Positions 42,751-54,665 are shown, counted from the first letter of the stretch. The stretch: 64,000 nt of DNA from Vicia villosa (GCF_029867415.1 NC_081181.1:70094144-70158143); one strand, 5' to 3'. The notes: generated by a model from the sequence alone, not told the origin. Program-made: numbers and translations.

Positions 42751-44278
42751 AGCGGCCATACTTGAATTGATCATACAAAGGTTTGTATGTGATTTTTATC
42801 TCATCAACAGGTTCAAGTTTATATGGGGTTTCACCCTCATAGCCTAAGACAACTCTCTTGTTTCTACTAACTGCATATATCATAGAGGCTAGCTGACTTC
42901 TGCCAATACCTCTAGATAGAAACTTCCTGAAACTCAAGTCATATTCCTTAAGAATATTGTTCACGCTTGGAATAGACTTTTCTGAACTAGAAGATGATTC
43001 AACCTCTGTAGATAGTTTTAAAACTTTTTCTTTAAGTTCAGCATTTTCTATTTCAAGCTTCTTAGTTTCAGATGCAAAGAGCTTTTTTAGCTTCTTGTAT
43101 TTGATACTAAGTTAAGCCTTTATTTCCAGAAGTTCAGTTAGACTAGAAACTAACTCTTCTCTAGAAATTTCAGAAAATACCTCTTTAGAATCTGAGTCTG
43201 ATGTAGATTCTGATTCATCATCAACAGTGGTCATCAACGCTATGTTTGCCTGCTCATCTTCAGAGTCTGACTCTTGATCAGAAGAATCTGAATCATCCTA
43301 AGTAGCCATTAAGCCTTTCTTCTTTTCAAACTTTTTCTTGGGTTTTTCCCTCTAAAGCTTTGGACACTCATTCTTATAATCTCCTCTTTCAGGCCTTTTG
43401 AAGTTCTTGAACTTCCTCTATTTGCTTTTCCAGAGTTGATTTACTCTTCTGGAGATCATAGAGAGTTCATCTTCTTCTTCTGATTCTGATTCTGATTCTG
43501 ATTCTTCAGAATCTTCTTCTTCAGCCAGAAAAGCATTAGTGCATTTCTTATTATTAGATTTTAATATAATTGACTTACCTTTCTTCTGAGGTTCATTTGC
43601 ATCTAGCTCTATTTCATGACTCCTCAGGGCACTGATCCGCTCTTCTATAGACATTTCATTCAAGTTCTTGGCAATCTTGAATGCAATCACCATTGGGCCC
43701 CATCTTCTGGACAAGCTTCTGATGATCTTCTTGACATGATCAGCTTTGGTGTAGCCTTTATCTAGCACTCTTATTCCAGCAGTCAGAGTCTGGAATCTTG
43801 AGAACATTGCTTCAATGTTTTCATCTTCCTCCATCTTGAATGCTTCATATTTTTGGATTAAGGCTAAGGCCTTTCTCTCCTTAACTTGAGCATTACCCTC
43901 ATGAGTCATCTTTAAGGATTCAAAGATATCGTGAGCAGTTTCTCTGTTTGTTATCTTCTCATTCTCAGCATGAGAGATAGCATTTAGCAATATTGTTCTA
44001 GACTTGTGATGATTCTTAAAGTCTTTCTTTTGAACATCACTCATGGCTTGTCTTGACACCTTGATACCTTGAGCATTAACAGGATGTGTGTAACCATCCA
44101 ACACTAGATCCCATAAGTCACCATCTTGACAAAGAAAGTAACTTTCGAGACTATCGTTCAAGTACTCAAAGTTTTCACCATCAAAAACTGGTGGTCTATT
44201 ATAGCCATTGAAACTATTGCTTCGATTAACATTGTTGTTTTGTTCAGGTGTAGGAGTAGATGAAGTTATTTCAACCAT
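42410..44278 (-). pseudogene. Sirevirus 2 gag, with stops and zinc-knuckle loss
   Basis: The probable Met at 44278 (MVEITSSTP) leads to RPPVFDGENFEYLNDSLESY and a gag core like that of Sirevirus 1 (MFSRFQTLTAGIRVLDKGY). A TAG at 43418 replaces a Gln codon. The segment with the first Cys pair and His of the zinc knuckle is deleted (only DYKNECPKL remains near 43380). More stops occur near 43353, 43300 and 43112. The last frame, 42964-42410, is the conserved gag tail (LKEYDLSFRKFLSRGIGRS). Confidence 0.82.
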
Positions 44279-44360
44279 ATTGACTTTGTGTTTTTCTCCC
44301 TGAATATTTTGTCTAACACGGTTAAGTGCTTGCACCTAGAACCGGTGCTCTGATGCCAAT

Positions 44361-45412
44361 TGAAGGATAGAAAAACACTTAGAAAAGGGGGGGGGGGGGG
44401 TTTGAATAAGTGTGACTTTAAAAACTTGTAAGATAAAAACAATGAACACAATTATTTTTATCCTGGTTCGTTGTTAACGAAACTACTCCAGTCCACCCCC
44501 TTAGAGTGATTTACCTCAACTGAGGATTTAATCCACTAATCCAACTGATTACAATGGTTATCCACTTAAAAAACTTCTAAGTCTTTTAGAGTCTACAGAT
44601 CACAACTTGATCACTCTAGGAACCTTTTACAAACAATGTAAAATAATGTTTACAAGAGTATGATTGCTTCTAATAAAGCTTTAATCACAACATTGATATT
44701 TCTCTTAAATTCTAAGCTTAACACTCACTAAATATTACAAGAGTTTGTGAGGTTGAAGATGAAGTTCGTGAGTTTTGATTTTGACAGCGTTTCACTATTT
44801 TGCACAAGTGTTCTACTTTGCTTCTGATCAAAACTTCTATTTATAGGCGCTGAGAGGAAATGTTCGTTGGGAGCATTTAATGCTTTGCGTGAATAGTACA
44901 ACTTTGCATTTAATGTTTCACACTTTTGTCAACTACCTCGAGCCTTGCTTTTCTTGCTTTTACTGACTTTGCCTTTTGTAGCTTCTAACGTTCCTTTTGT
45001 CAGTCAGAGATTAGACTTAGTAGCCTGTCATCTTGTACTTTCTTCTGGACTCAGATTTGTAGATAAACGACGTTTGAATTTCAGAGTCAACAGCTTGGTG
45101 CAGGGCATCTTCTTGTCTTCTGACTTTGGAGAGCTTGAGCGTGATACCATTCAGAACTTCAGAACTTCTGCTTCTGACTTCGTTCTTCTGATGCTTTCAG
45201 TTCATGTTCTGATTCTGCTTGACCATCTTCTGATGTCTTGCCAGAGCATGTTTTGATGAAGCCATCCAGAACCTTATGAGTTAGTTGCTTCTGAGCGTTG
45301 ATTTATGCATACTCTTTATGTATTTCCTGAAATAGAAAATGCAAAGGATTAGAGTGCCACATTATCTTATACAAAATTCATATATACTGTTATCATCAAA
45401 ACACAGAATATT
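44361..45412 (-). repeat. Sirevirus 2 5' LTR, truncated by an insertion
   Basis: The plus strand starts TGAAGGATAG; it includes a G homopolymer (about 44387-44400) and a TATA box near 44832, and stops at ...CACAGAATATT. The last ~26 bp of the family consensus are replaced by an LTR starting at 45413. A primer-site-like TGGCATCAGAGC (T to C relative to Sirevirus 1) lies at about 44346-44357. Confidence 0.85.
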
Positions 45413-47287
45413 TGTAACACCCCAAATTCTAAACTAATTATTTTAGCGTGATGCTTAGCTGTATTGATGAATTTTGGTGTATTTTAGAATAATGAGTGGA
45501 ATTATTTTAATTAGTAAAATAAAACAATATCAGTGTTAGAGATATTAAGGGCAAGAGTGGTCAATTGTGAAGAGTAATTGAGGGCAATATGGGAAGACCA
45601 TATTAGGGGTCTTAGTGGTAAAAAGAGAAAAGAGGAAAGAGGGATTCATTCTGTACGATCGAAGTTTTGAGAAGAGGCAGAAGGAGAGAGCTAGGGCACG
45701 AAGAACATGGAGGAATACGCATAGAGAACGCGAAGAGAAATAGAATCCAACCGTGAATCGAGGTAAGGGGGGACTCTTCTGGTTAATTTCTATTATGCGA
45801 TTGTAGGTAATAGAATAGATTGATATGTGATTCGATTCGATTGAGTATATTGGGATTGGGATTGTTGGATTTGGGGAGATTGATGATATTGCATGAAATT
45901 ATGATTGGAAAATGTGTTTTAATGATGCTTGATGATGTGTAATAATGTCTACTATGTTTTCATACCTTTATATGATGTTGGGAATGCGTTTGGGGTGAAA
46001 GGAGTGCGAAATCGCAGGTCTGTCGCAGAGTAGCGAATTGCTGAAATCGCAGCTCCGCTGAGCGGAGGGGGGTCCGCTGAGCGGAGGTCCCAACGTAGTT
46101 CGCTTCTGCTTGACGTCGCTTGAGGTCCGCTGAGCGGGGGTTGGAAGGGTTTCGCTTCTGCCTTGCTCCGCTGAGCGAGCCTTGTTGTGTGTAAAATTTT
46201 CCAAACTTCAAAATAATGTATCATTTGATCCGTGAATCATTTCTTGGTCACGTTTTGGGCGTTGTGCAAGTAATTAAATGTTTTATAAGATGGATAATGA
46301 ATATTGGTATTATCTGACTTTATTTCCTTAAAAACTAGATTTAATTACTTGATAAGAATTAAACAATTGTGTGCATATGAGATAGGTGTGACAATGCGTT
46401 TGATGTGATGATGAATTGGTGTGATTTGTTATTATGATTGTGATGGATGCATGACTATTTGAATGATGTTGAAAACATGTACATACTTATTCGGTGATGT
46501 GGTGTTGAGATGAGTTGTTCATCGTGATTCGGTGTTTTTTAAGTATGTTATATGTGTTTCATTCATTCATATGCATTGATGTTGGATCCCGGTGATGTTT
46601 GGATCGTTGGTGGACATATTTCCCATTGTGTGGAAATTGTGTCGGTGGGCCGTATCTCGATGAGGCGTAGATCGGTTAGGTGGATTGATTCCACGGTTTA
46701 TTGGTACCACATGCATAGTGTCGGTTGTGTCATATGCATTTTGTCATAACATGATTGTATGGATTTATGTGTTTTGTGTTATAATCTATTATTGTGTGAA
46801 TTGATGAATAATAGATGCGAATCTGAATATATGACAAATTGGGTGAATGATATATTATGATGTTTTGTTGCTTATGAATGCATAACATTGATTAATTGAG
46901 AGTGAGACTCACCCTTACTTGTTGACATTTTTCAGATTTAAGAAGTAGCGGCATTAGTTCTCGGTGAGGATGACTCATAGAGTTTATTCGTTTATGTTGG
47001 GTCGTGTCGATCATGCTCTGATCTGTAACACTGGGGAACGATAGTTATAGAGTTTTATGAAATTAATCTACTTTATTGATGTTGGATTATGATTCCATTG
47101 GATGTATTTGATGATGGTTAGTATTCCGCTGTGATAAACATGATTATATTTTGGTGAACCGTTTCCTAATGAAGCATGACTTTGACCTTAGTTGATTTAA
47201 TTATTTTAAATAATTGTGGCACCCTTGTGCATATGTTTTTACTCTGATTATTTATTAAATTTCCGCGGGGTTTAGAAGGGTGTTACA
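45413..47287 (+). repeat. 1875-bp 5' LTR (TGTAACACCCC type)
   Basis: It starts TGTAACACCCCAAATTC and ends GGGGTTTAGAAGGGTGTTACA-type sequence at 47287. Bases 46940-47040 correspond to the reverse complement of 27453-27560 in the solo LTR. No ORF is credible; overlapping frames at 45952-46224 come from the palindrome cluster. Confidence 0.85.
46054..46177. repeat. TCCGCTGAGCGGA palindrome cluster in the 5' LTR
   Basis: Copies start at 46054, 46073, 46126 and 46167 (the last two lose outer bases). The first two are 19 bp apart, and the first and third are 72 bp apart. Arms TCCGCT/AGCGGA surround a central G. Confidence 0.92.
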
Positions 47288-47291
47288 ATAG

Positions 47292-47304
47292 TGGTATCAG
47301 AGCA
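47292..47304 (+). other. Primer binding site (tRNA-Met)
   Basis: TGGTATCAGAGCA begins 4 bases after the LTR end, the standard initiator tRNA-Met primer motif of many plant Ty3 and copia elements. Confidence 0.85.
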
Positions 47305-48120
47305 GGTCGGTCCGTCCGGTCAATTGTCGAGTCAGTTGAGTTGCACGACAGTTGAATATCGTCGGCGTGTTATCCCTTGGTACGCGACATGTGAGTGAAT
47401 CACTGTCGGTACTTGTTTGTTTGTTGCGGGAGTTGGTTTGAAACAAGTGGGGGAGAAGCTTCGCTTCTCGGTTATGTTTCAGTAGTAAGATGATTGATTC
47501 AGTAGGCTGTTGTTGGCAACAGTGCAAGCATTGTTGGAGTTGTTGTTTTCTTGAATCGATGGTGACTTGAAATTAGGAAGTTATAATGTATCAGCTCTGC
47601 TGGTGTGCTGCGAAGTTGTCAGTTGAGTAGCCTTATGTCTCGGAAGAGGTTCAGCTACAAGTTTACAAAGAGGATTGATGTCGTAGTGTTTCAGAAATCG
47701 CACTTCGGCGATGGGATGTGTTGCTCAAGTTATAAGAATGTTTGGAAGTGAAGAGATATGATAAGGGGCTGTTTGGAATGTGATCGAGTTGAAGAGAATG
47801 AGTTTTGGAGTGAGATTTTCGTAAGCAAAACGCAGGAAAATTGTTGAATAGCTGCAGAGCTTCGAAAATTCATAACTGGAGTTCTGGACATCCGATTTGA
47901 GTTCCGTTTGAAGCGTCGGAAAGCTAATGAGATGAACTTTGTTATAAAAATGGTTGCAGCAGCTGTAACATATTTAATTGTGACAGGATATTGTTGGAAA
48001 GAGGTGAAGTTGCGGTTACACTTGTTCTTAGAACTAGACTTGTTTGTTGGTACTGCACGGGATGTTAGTGTCAGAGTTGAACGAATGGAAGAAATAATCA
48101 AAAGGTTTGTCTCTTGAATG
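47305..48120 (+). other. Leader of the 45413 element
   Basis: G/T-rich sequence without an ORF of known type. It begins GTCGGTCCGTCCGGTCAATTG, as expected for an untranslated leader, and no gag start is recognisable before the sequence changes character near 48120. Confidence 0.5.
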
Positions 48121-50756
48121 TGTTGTTAGTATGTAGAAGTTGGTTCAAGGTGATCTTAATGACAAGCAGCCATTCAGCCACTCACAATTTCTTATCTCCA
48201 GCCACTTTCAGTCAATCACAAGCAGCCATTCATCCTCCTGAGGACTTCAGGGGTCGAGCCAAGTGATCACACGACCTCGAGATAGCCCAGACGCGCCCCT
48301 CTCAAGCAAACCGTGTGGTATGATTTTTAATTTCGATTTGGATATTCTACGCGTTGTTGTTGTGTTTCATGTTTGTATTCAGGTTCAGGACATCCATTAG
48401 AGCAGGTCTAACGTTTTACATGTGAGTTTTAAGGCAAGTACCGCTAACCACCATTGTTAGGGCAAACAAGGTCGTGATCCTCGTATTCATCTTTCTAGGA
48501 ATATTTAGAACAAGCCGATCCCACCATTGCGTTCGTAATGACTTGTTTAGACGATCTGGGTGGTTTTTAAGCTTGGTATAATCATATTTTGCTGAGTTAA
48601 GTTTTGCAAGTTAGTTGCTACGAAATACTTTTGCAGAATCCATTGTTGATTCGTATGTAAATCGTAGCTAAAATCTAATAAAAGAAGAAGAGGTTGAAGA
48701 CGAATTGCATGGCGCGTAGGGACATGCCAGTCAACGATCTAGTTTCTCTCAGCGCGCGTGGCAGGATCTGGTTCGCTGGTCAAATATTCTGATCCCCTCT
48801 CTCCTCTTATCATTCGCTGATCAACGTGCTAGTGGGCCAGCCTGGCATTTTCATTTGACTTTGGACCATTCATGTTTCTTTTAATATTTATTTATTCAGG
48901 CATATATTACTAACAAATTGAATGCGCAGCATAGACAGCCAAGCGTGTATACTGGTGACCAGAAAGGAGTGGGTTCGATCCCCACTTAATACAAGTTATT
49001 TTTAAGACTTTTGCTTCAACGAATCCGGTGCGCTGATCCTCCACGTCTACACCATGCGTCCCCACATCTCCTTCGTTGATCAGTGCTGCTGTCTGATCTA
49101 ACGTCCCAGAAGGTGCAGGACCACCATACGCCCCAGGGAGCATCACACATGATCAGAGCTAAGTTTCTTTAAAAAATTGTTTACTATATAATTTCATTTA
49201 TTTGTTTTTTTTTTGTTTAATAAAATTTATCTTCAAAATCTCTTGTTAAAAATTAGTTTGTTTTTTTTATATACAATAATTTCATAACTATTTATTTTTA
49301 ATCGAAAACTCGATTTTTTATATCCTTTAATTTTTATTTGTTTATATGCTTAATTAATTAAAATATTAGGTTTAACCCTATAACTATTAGATTTTATTTT
49401 GGCTTATCTATCCGATCGAATTTCATTAACCTTTTTAGGGTTTTCTCAACCCCATTTATTTATTTGCCTTTTTGGGATAAAATAGGTTTGTACCATAGTT
49501 AACGAATCTTAAATGCACTAACACTTCTCTTCTTCGCACCTACTTTTCAGGGTTACCTCAAGATCTTCCGACTACGCGCCCTACCAATCAAAAGCTAAGT
49601 TTCTAATCCTTTGCTTGTTTAATAATATTTTTATTTTTGTTTTTGCCTTCTAAAAATTAGAGTTTGCCTCACTAATTAATGAATTTGTTCTACACTCACC
49701 ACTATCATTTTCCGTCTAAATTCTCAGATGATCAGAGTCAATCAAGGTTCAAGGAAGATCAAGGCAGGGCATTCAAAGATGTAGAAATTAATTTTTGCCT
49801 TTATTTTTCTGTTACCCTATAAGGGTTTTCGCCTTTTAATTTCCCCCATCCCCGCAGGTGTTTATTGTAATAGCGTAGGTTTTAATTCCTGCCTTTAATT
49901 TCTGCCATTTTAAAAACTGCGTGGTTAGTAAAATAGGGAGTGCAAGATTATTAACTGAACCTAGATCACTAACTTATAAGATAAATGTCATTGAAGTTAA
50001 CCACGTGATTGTGCCACACACACACCTTTAGGGTAATTCCTCTTGTTGCCTGTTGCCTTATATTGCTGCCTTGTTGCCTTAATTTTGTTGCCTAAAAATA
50101 GTCATGTCCCTCGATTCCGAGGATACCTAAAGCAATGTTGCCTTCAAAGTTATTGAAACTCCCCCGAGGTTGCCTTATAAAGAGTGTTTGTCCCTATTGC
50201 TAAGGTATCCTCGCATGATGCCTAAGAAAATCAAATGACTATTATATCCTTCCCTTAGACTACCTGCCCTCTTTATGGCAGGGACAGTCTTATGGCGAAC
50301 GATAATTTCGATGACCCGCACATCCAATTGAAAGACTTCCTGCCCTCTTATGGTATGGATAGACCCTTTCAAACCGAAAAGTTAAAAGAACAATTTTCTA
50401 ACTTAAGGTAGTTGCTACTAATTGCTTGCTCTAAATTCAAAACTCTTTTCACACCTCTTTTCAAAATCAAATTCAAAAAGACTACGCTTATTTACATGCT
50501 AAATTTCTTCTTCAGAAAATCTTTTTCAAACAATTCAAAAAAGTGAGCTAAGCAATTAAGAGCCCATGGATAACCATGGATGCAAAGGGTGCCTTACACC
50601 TTCCCTTTGTATAACTTACCCCCCGAACTCAAAATCTTTTTAAAAGGTCTTTTCCTGTTCTTTTAGCCTTTCCTAAAAATTGGATAAAATAAAAGTCGGT
50701 GGCGACTCTTGCTTACCGCGACATTTCGATTAAAGTCAGTTCACCGTATTACAACA
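48121..50756 (+). repeat. Plus-strand Ogre-like LTR, 5' boundary not resolved
   Basis: The 3' end (50571-50756) is certain: CCATGGATAACCATGG, AAGGGTGCCTTACACCTTCCC, TAAAAGTCGGTGGCGACTCT, ending CCGTATTACAACA. It is the same family as 37729-37937. The remainder is non-coding, with TTGCCTTA-rich stretches (50030-50180), an A+T-rich part (49150-49500) and a tRNA-like B box at 48971. I could not find its TG start; it may begin between 48100 and 48300. Confidence 0.55.
48971..48983 (+). other. Pol III B-box-like motif (GGGTTCGATCCCC)
   Basis: Matches the tRNA T-loop/B-box consensus; a weak A-box-like AGCCAAGCGTGTATACTGG lies upstream near 48937. No folded tRNA is apparent. It is on the sense strand of the LTR. 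Confidence 0.5.
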
Positions 50757-51115
50757 GAGCATCTTCTGTCTTTTGGTACAGAGCATCTTCTGTCTTTTGA
50801 CTTTGAAGAGCTTTGAGCATGATACCATTAGAACTTCAGAGCTTGTTCTTCTGACTTTCATTCTTCTAATGCTTTCTAGTTCATGTTCTGATTCTGCATG
50901 ACTATCTTATGATGTCTTGCCAGAGCATGTTCTGATGAAGCCATCCATAACTTTCTGAGTCAGTGCTTCTGAACACTGATTTGTGCATACTCTTTATATA
51001 TTTCCTGAAATGGAAAACTTAAAGAATTAGAGTACCACATTGTCTTATACAAAATTCATACTTAATGTTATCATCAAAACTAAGAATATTGATCAGAACA
51101 TTTCTTGTTCTAACA
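50757..51115 (-). repeat. Sirevirus LTR fragment (third copy)
   Basis: It matches the last ~330 bp (plus-strand order) of the Sirevirus LTR: GATACCATTAGAACTTCAG ... GATCAGAACATTTCTTGTTCTAACA at 51115. It begins with a ~24-bp direct duplication (CAGAGCATCTTCTGTCTTTTG, twice) at the junction with the preceding LTR. The sequence differs from Sirevirus 2, so it is a separate insertion. Confidence 0.82.
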
Positions 51116-52853
51116 CTCTTAAAACCTTTGAGATGGGACTTGGTGAAAAGTTTAAAAAGAAGAAGAGCTTAGCATTTATATCTAATGTTGAGAGCTCATA
51201 AGGCAAGGGTGGGGATCTATCAGAATATCTTGTGCTATTGGATACACAATTGAACAAGTTGTTTAAAAAGATAGACTGGAAGTCAAGACCAAATGTCAAG
51301 AACAAGTCTCTCGACATCAGCAAAACCCAAAAGGGAGATAAGAAGTTAGACACTAAAGAGTAGTCCTATCAAGGGTTAGGAGTTTAGTGTCATGAATGTG
51401 ATGGATACAACCACATAAGATTTAAATGTCCTACATATCTCAAAAGGCAAAAAAAAGGGACTGGTTATGTCATGGTCAGAAGATGAATCTGAAAATGACA
51501 CTGAAATGGCCAAGCATGTCATTGTCCTATCTGGAATATGTGAAGAAGAATCAGGCTGTGAAGAATTTACTTTTGAGGAACTATTTAAATCTTAAAAGGA
51601 GTTATGCCTCAAGAGTACTAAATTTGATCAACACATTGAAGTTTAGAAGGAGATTGTTGCACAACTCCAGATTGAAAAGGTGAGACATCTGTCTATCATC
51701 TAAGAACTTATAGGATAGAATATATTGCTCAACTTGAAGTTGAACAATATGATCAAGTCTTTTAGAATACTTAACAGTAGATCCAATCTCCTTGATAAGA
51801 TTCTTCAAATTGGGAAGAATGCTGGTAATAGCAAAGGACTTGGTTATACTCATAAAGAAAAGGCCAAAAATGGCAAGAGTAAAAATTTTCCTTGCTGGTG
51901 GAAAACAGAAGATGCCAGATAAAAGGCTTTAACATCCTCAGAAACATCAGGAGAAATTATCTAAAAAGAAGAATCAAAGATGTTACTACTATGGAAGAGC
52001 TGGCCACATAAAGGCCTCCTGCTACATGTTGCATCCAGAAAGAAGCAGACTAGTGGTAAATCTGCCAGCTATGTCACTTTTGGAGATGGATCAAAAGGTG
52101 AGATTAAAGGTGTTGGTAAATTGGACCATGCAGGGCAGCCAAGTCTTGACAATGTTTTTCTTGTTAAAGGACTAACTGCAAATTTGATCAGCATTAATCA
52201 ACTATGTAATCAAGAGCTCAAAGTTAACTTCAACGAGTCTGAATGCCTTGTAACAAGCGAAAGAGGAAAATCATCGTGAAGGGAACCAGATCCAAAGATA
52301 ATTGTTATCTATGGAACCCTCAAGAAACTGGATGCTTCTCCACTTGTTTAACGACAAATGAGGATGAAGCTAAGGTATGGTATCAAAAGCTTGGGAATCT
52401 CCAATTGAAAGGTATGAAGAAGGTAATATCCAAAGAAGCTTTCAAAGGCATTCCCAAATTGAATATTGATCAAGAACGAATCTATGGTGAACGTCAAATT
52501 GGGAAGCAAACATGGATGTCCTATAAGAAGCCCCAACATCTGACTACCATCACTAAGGTACTGGAGCTACTTCACATGGATTTGATGGGACCTACGCAAG
52601 TTGAAAGTCTTGGAGGAAATAAGTATGCCTATGAGGTTGTAGATGACTTCTCTAGATACACATGAGTGAGCTTCATTAGAGAGAAGTCTGATGTCTTTGA
52701 AGTCTTCAAAGAACTATGTCAAAGGCTCCAAAGAGAGAAAGGGTGTAATGTGGTCAAAATCAGAAGTGGCCATGGGAGAGAGTTTGAGAATAACAAATTT
52801 GAAGAATTATGCTCTAGTAAAGGGATAATTCATGAGTTCTCATCACCTATCAC
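51116..52853 (+). pseudogene. Decayed SIRE-type copia gag-pol fragment
   Basis: Plus-strand copia sequence with several stops and shifts. The gag end has a zinc knuckle CHECDGYNHIRFKC (CX2CX4HX4C, about 51394). Protease remnants (FGDGSKGEIKGVGKL, VFLVKGLTANLISINQLC) lie at 52080-52210; GAG-pre-integrase WYQKLGNLQLKGMKKVI; then the integrase core LELLHMDLMGPTQVESLGGN, VDDFSRYT, KIRSGHGREFENNKFEELC (D of SDHG changed to G). It ends at IHEFSSPIT, where Ogre 2 is inserted. The motifs resemble soybean SIRE1 more than Sirevirus 1 or 2. It is of opposite orientation to all neighbours. Confidence 0.82.
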
Positions 52854-53907
52854 TGTGGTTGTCGTTTTTTTTACCTCCCCGTTTCACTTGGGAGGACGGC
52901 ACGCTAGACCCTTCACGCGAAATTTGGAAGGAGAATGCGCCCGTGGTGGGATGAATTTTGTTTCAGTTCTTCCTACGATATCACACGAACTTTCTTATTT
53001 GTCCTACGAGTAGGAAAGGGAAAAAAAGATCTCAACTAAACCCTAGGAGTTTGCTAAGTGTGGGGATTCACCTAGACTAGAAACTCTGGAGTCCGGGGGG
53101 TCGGTTATACATAGGGACGTGTTTAAACACCCTACATATCTGTAGTACTCTACAGGAACCTTCTCTGTGTCTAAATGTGTTTGTGCTGCTAATGATTATT
53201 GGGAAAGTTTCTCCTTTGTATTAGGAGAAGGAATTGAATTAAAATAAAAGAAAGACAGACAGACTGACTGACTATTTTTGGTATTTTATTAGCTCGCTGA
53301 GATTCCTTGTGAACCTCATGCCTAAATATCCCTAATGGAAGTCAGAGCTTAATGTAGTTCGGGGAACTAATTAATTATTAATTATTTTTGGGTGCCTTGC
53401 TTGAAGCTCAAGGTTGAAGCTTGAATTAAATCTCTGTTTACAGTAAAGAGACATGAAGTTATCTTTACAGAGAGGTATTTCTACTATTCCACCACAAACA
53501 TTAAAAGAGTGACAGAATAACTGAATTCATTTCATTCAAGAGGGGGACCTTACTTGTGTATGTGCAAGTATACCAGTCAAATGCCTCTTAAATGAAAGAA
53601 AAGATGCTCATCCAAATTAGGGAAAGTTACCGCATGTCAGGGTTTTACTGCCAGCTCATGCCTTTCAAAATCCTAAATGGGAGACTTGATTAAAATGAAA
53701 TGTAATGTTTGTTTGTTTGAATGTGGTGAGATAGAGGAAAGATCTCTCTATAGAGATAAGCTATGTCTATCTACTGTATAAAAGATTTGATCTTTAACTG
53801 GCTTGTATGAGGCCCAAGCTTGAGGCTTTTTTTTGATTGATTGATTATTATTATGACTATGGGAGAAAACTCCACTGGGGATTAATTTACAAGGGATTTT
53901 TATGTTC

Positions 53908-54310
53908 TGTACAAAGCCCAGAATTGAGGCTGACTCTACTTAGGGAAAATCTATTTTGATGGGTTTTATTTGGTGTTCTGTACAAAGCCCAAAATTGAGG
54001 CTGACTCAAACTAGGGGAAATATTATTTTCTGCCTTGTACAAAGCCCAAGGTTGTGGCGGACTCTTAAATAAACTGAGTATGGAGGACTCTAATAGGGAA
54101 AAGATCCTAGATGTTAGGAATCTTTGACACATGAAATATGGTTTATCTGCCTTGTACAAAGCCCAAGGTTGTGGCTACTGAACAATGAAGGACTCACTGG
54201 GGGAGACTCTATTATCTGCCTTGTACAATGCCCAAGGTTGAGGCTGACTATTAACAGGGGAGTTTTATTGTTTTGGTGCCTTGTATGAAGCCCAAGGTTG
54301 AGGCTAACTG
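53908..54310. repeat. ~64-bp interspersed tandem units in the Ogre 2 LTR
   Basis: TGTACAAAGCCCAAGGTTGAGGCTGAC-like cores recur at about 53908, 53973, 54036, 54154, 54219 and 54282, spaced 63-65 bp where contiguous. Confidence 0.82.
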
Positions 54311-54365
54311 TTTTTGTTGGATTTTGACTCTATTGAAGGATTTATTTATTAAAAGACTGATTTTT

Positions 54366-54665
54366 GGAAGCTAACCCTTTCCAGGGATTTTGACTCAGCT
54401 GGTGAAATTGTCTGTTGAAAAGAATGATTTTCGGAGGCTAACCCTTTCCAGGGGTTTTATTCTTTTAAACAGATTTTTATTAATTGACTTTGGAGGCTAA
54501 CCCTTTCCAGGGGTTTTTATTAAGATGAAAGAATGATTTTGGAGGCTAACCCTTTCCAGGGGTTTTGACTCTTTTGGGGAAATTATCTCCTAAGAGAAAT
54601 GAATATTTGGTTTTTGAAGAAGTGATTGTGGAGGCTAACCCTTTCCAGGGGTTTTGTTAAAATGA
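54366..54665. repeat. GGAGGCTAACCCTTTCCAGG repeats in the Ogre 2 LTR
   Basis: Five copies, CTAACC at about 54371, 54439, 54497, 54546 and 54636, with irregular spacing (49-90 bp). The core CCCTTTCCAGGGG carries short inverted arms CCCT/AGGG. Confidence 0.85.

Larger units (their letters stand above)
37938..45412 (-). mobile_element. Sirevirus 2, older and partial (3' end outside the window)
   Basis: Minus strand: truncated 5' LTR (44361-45412), gag, protease, integrase, RT, RNase H and the start of the env-like gene. It is the same family as Sirevirus 1 but more decayed: many stops, loss of the gag zinc knuckle, an internal duplication and a mutated RT active site. It is cut on the left by the plus-strand LTR ending at 37937 and on the right by an LTR inserted at 45413, 26 bp short of the expected LTR end. 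Confidence 0.88.
45413..48120 (+). mobile_element. TGTAACACCCC-type Ty3/gypsy element: 5' LTR, primer site and leader only
   Basis: The LTR is followed by a tRNA-Met primer site and about 800 bp of leader-like sequence without a gag ORF. It shares LTR sequence with the solo LTR at 27196-29274. The lineage (Tekay/Del chromovirus) is inferred from the termini and primer site. The internal region stops being recognisable near 48120, by truncation or by insertion of another element. Confidence 0.6.

Noticed and set aside
45952..46224. Three overlapping minus-strand ORFs rich in Pro/Ser/Arg
   Set aside because: Open frames in several phases caused by the TCCGCTGAGCGGA repeat cluster in an LTR.
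48890..48995. Possible tRNA gene at the GGGTTCGATCCCC motif
   Set aside because: No acceptor stem, D arm or anticodon arm could be matched; kept only as a B-box-like motif.
52666..53013. ORF running from copia integrase past 52854
   Set aside because: It crosses the Ogre 2 insertion point, so its second half is LTR sequence, not protein.
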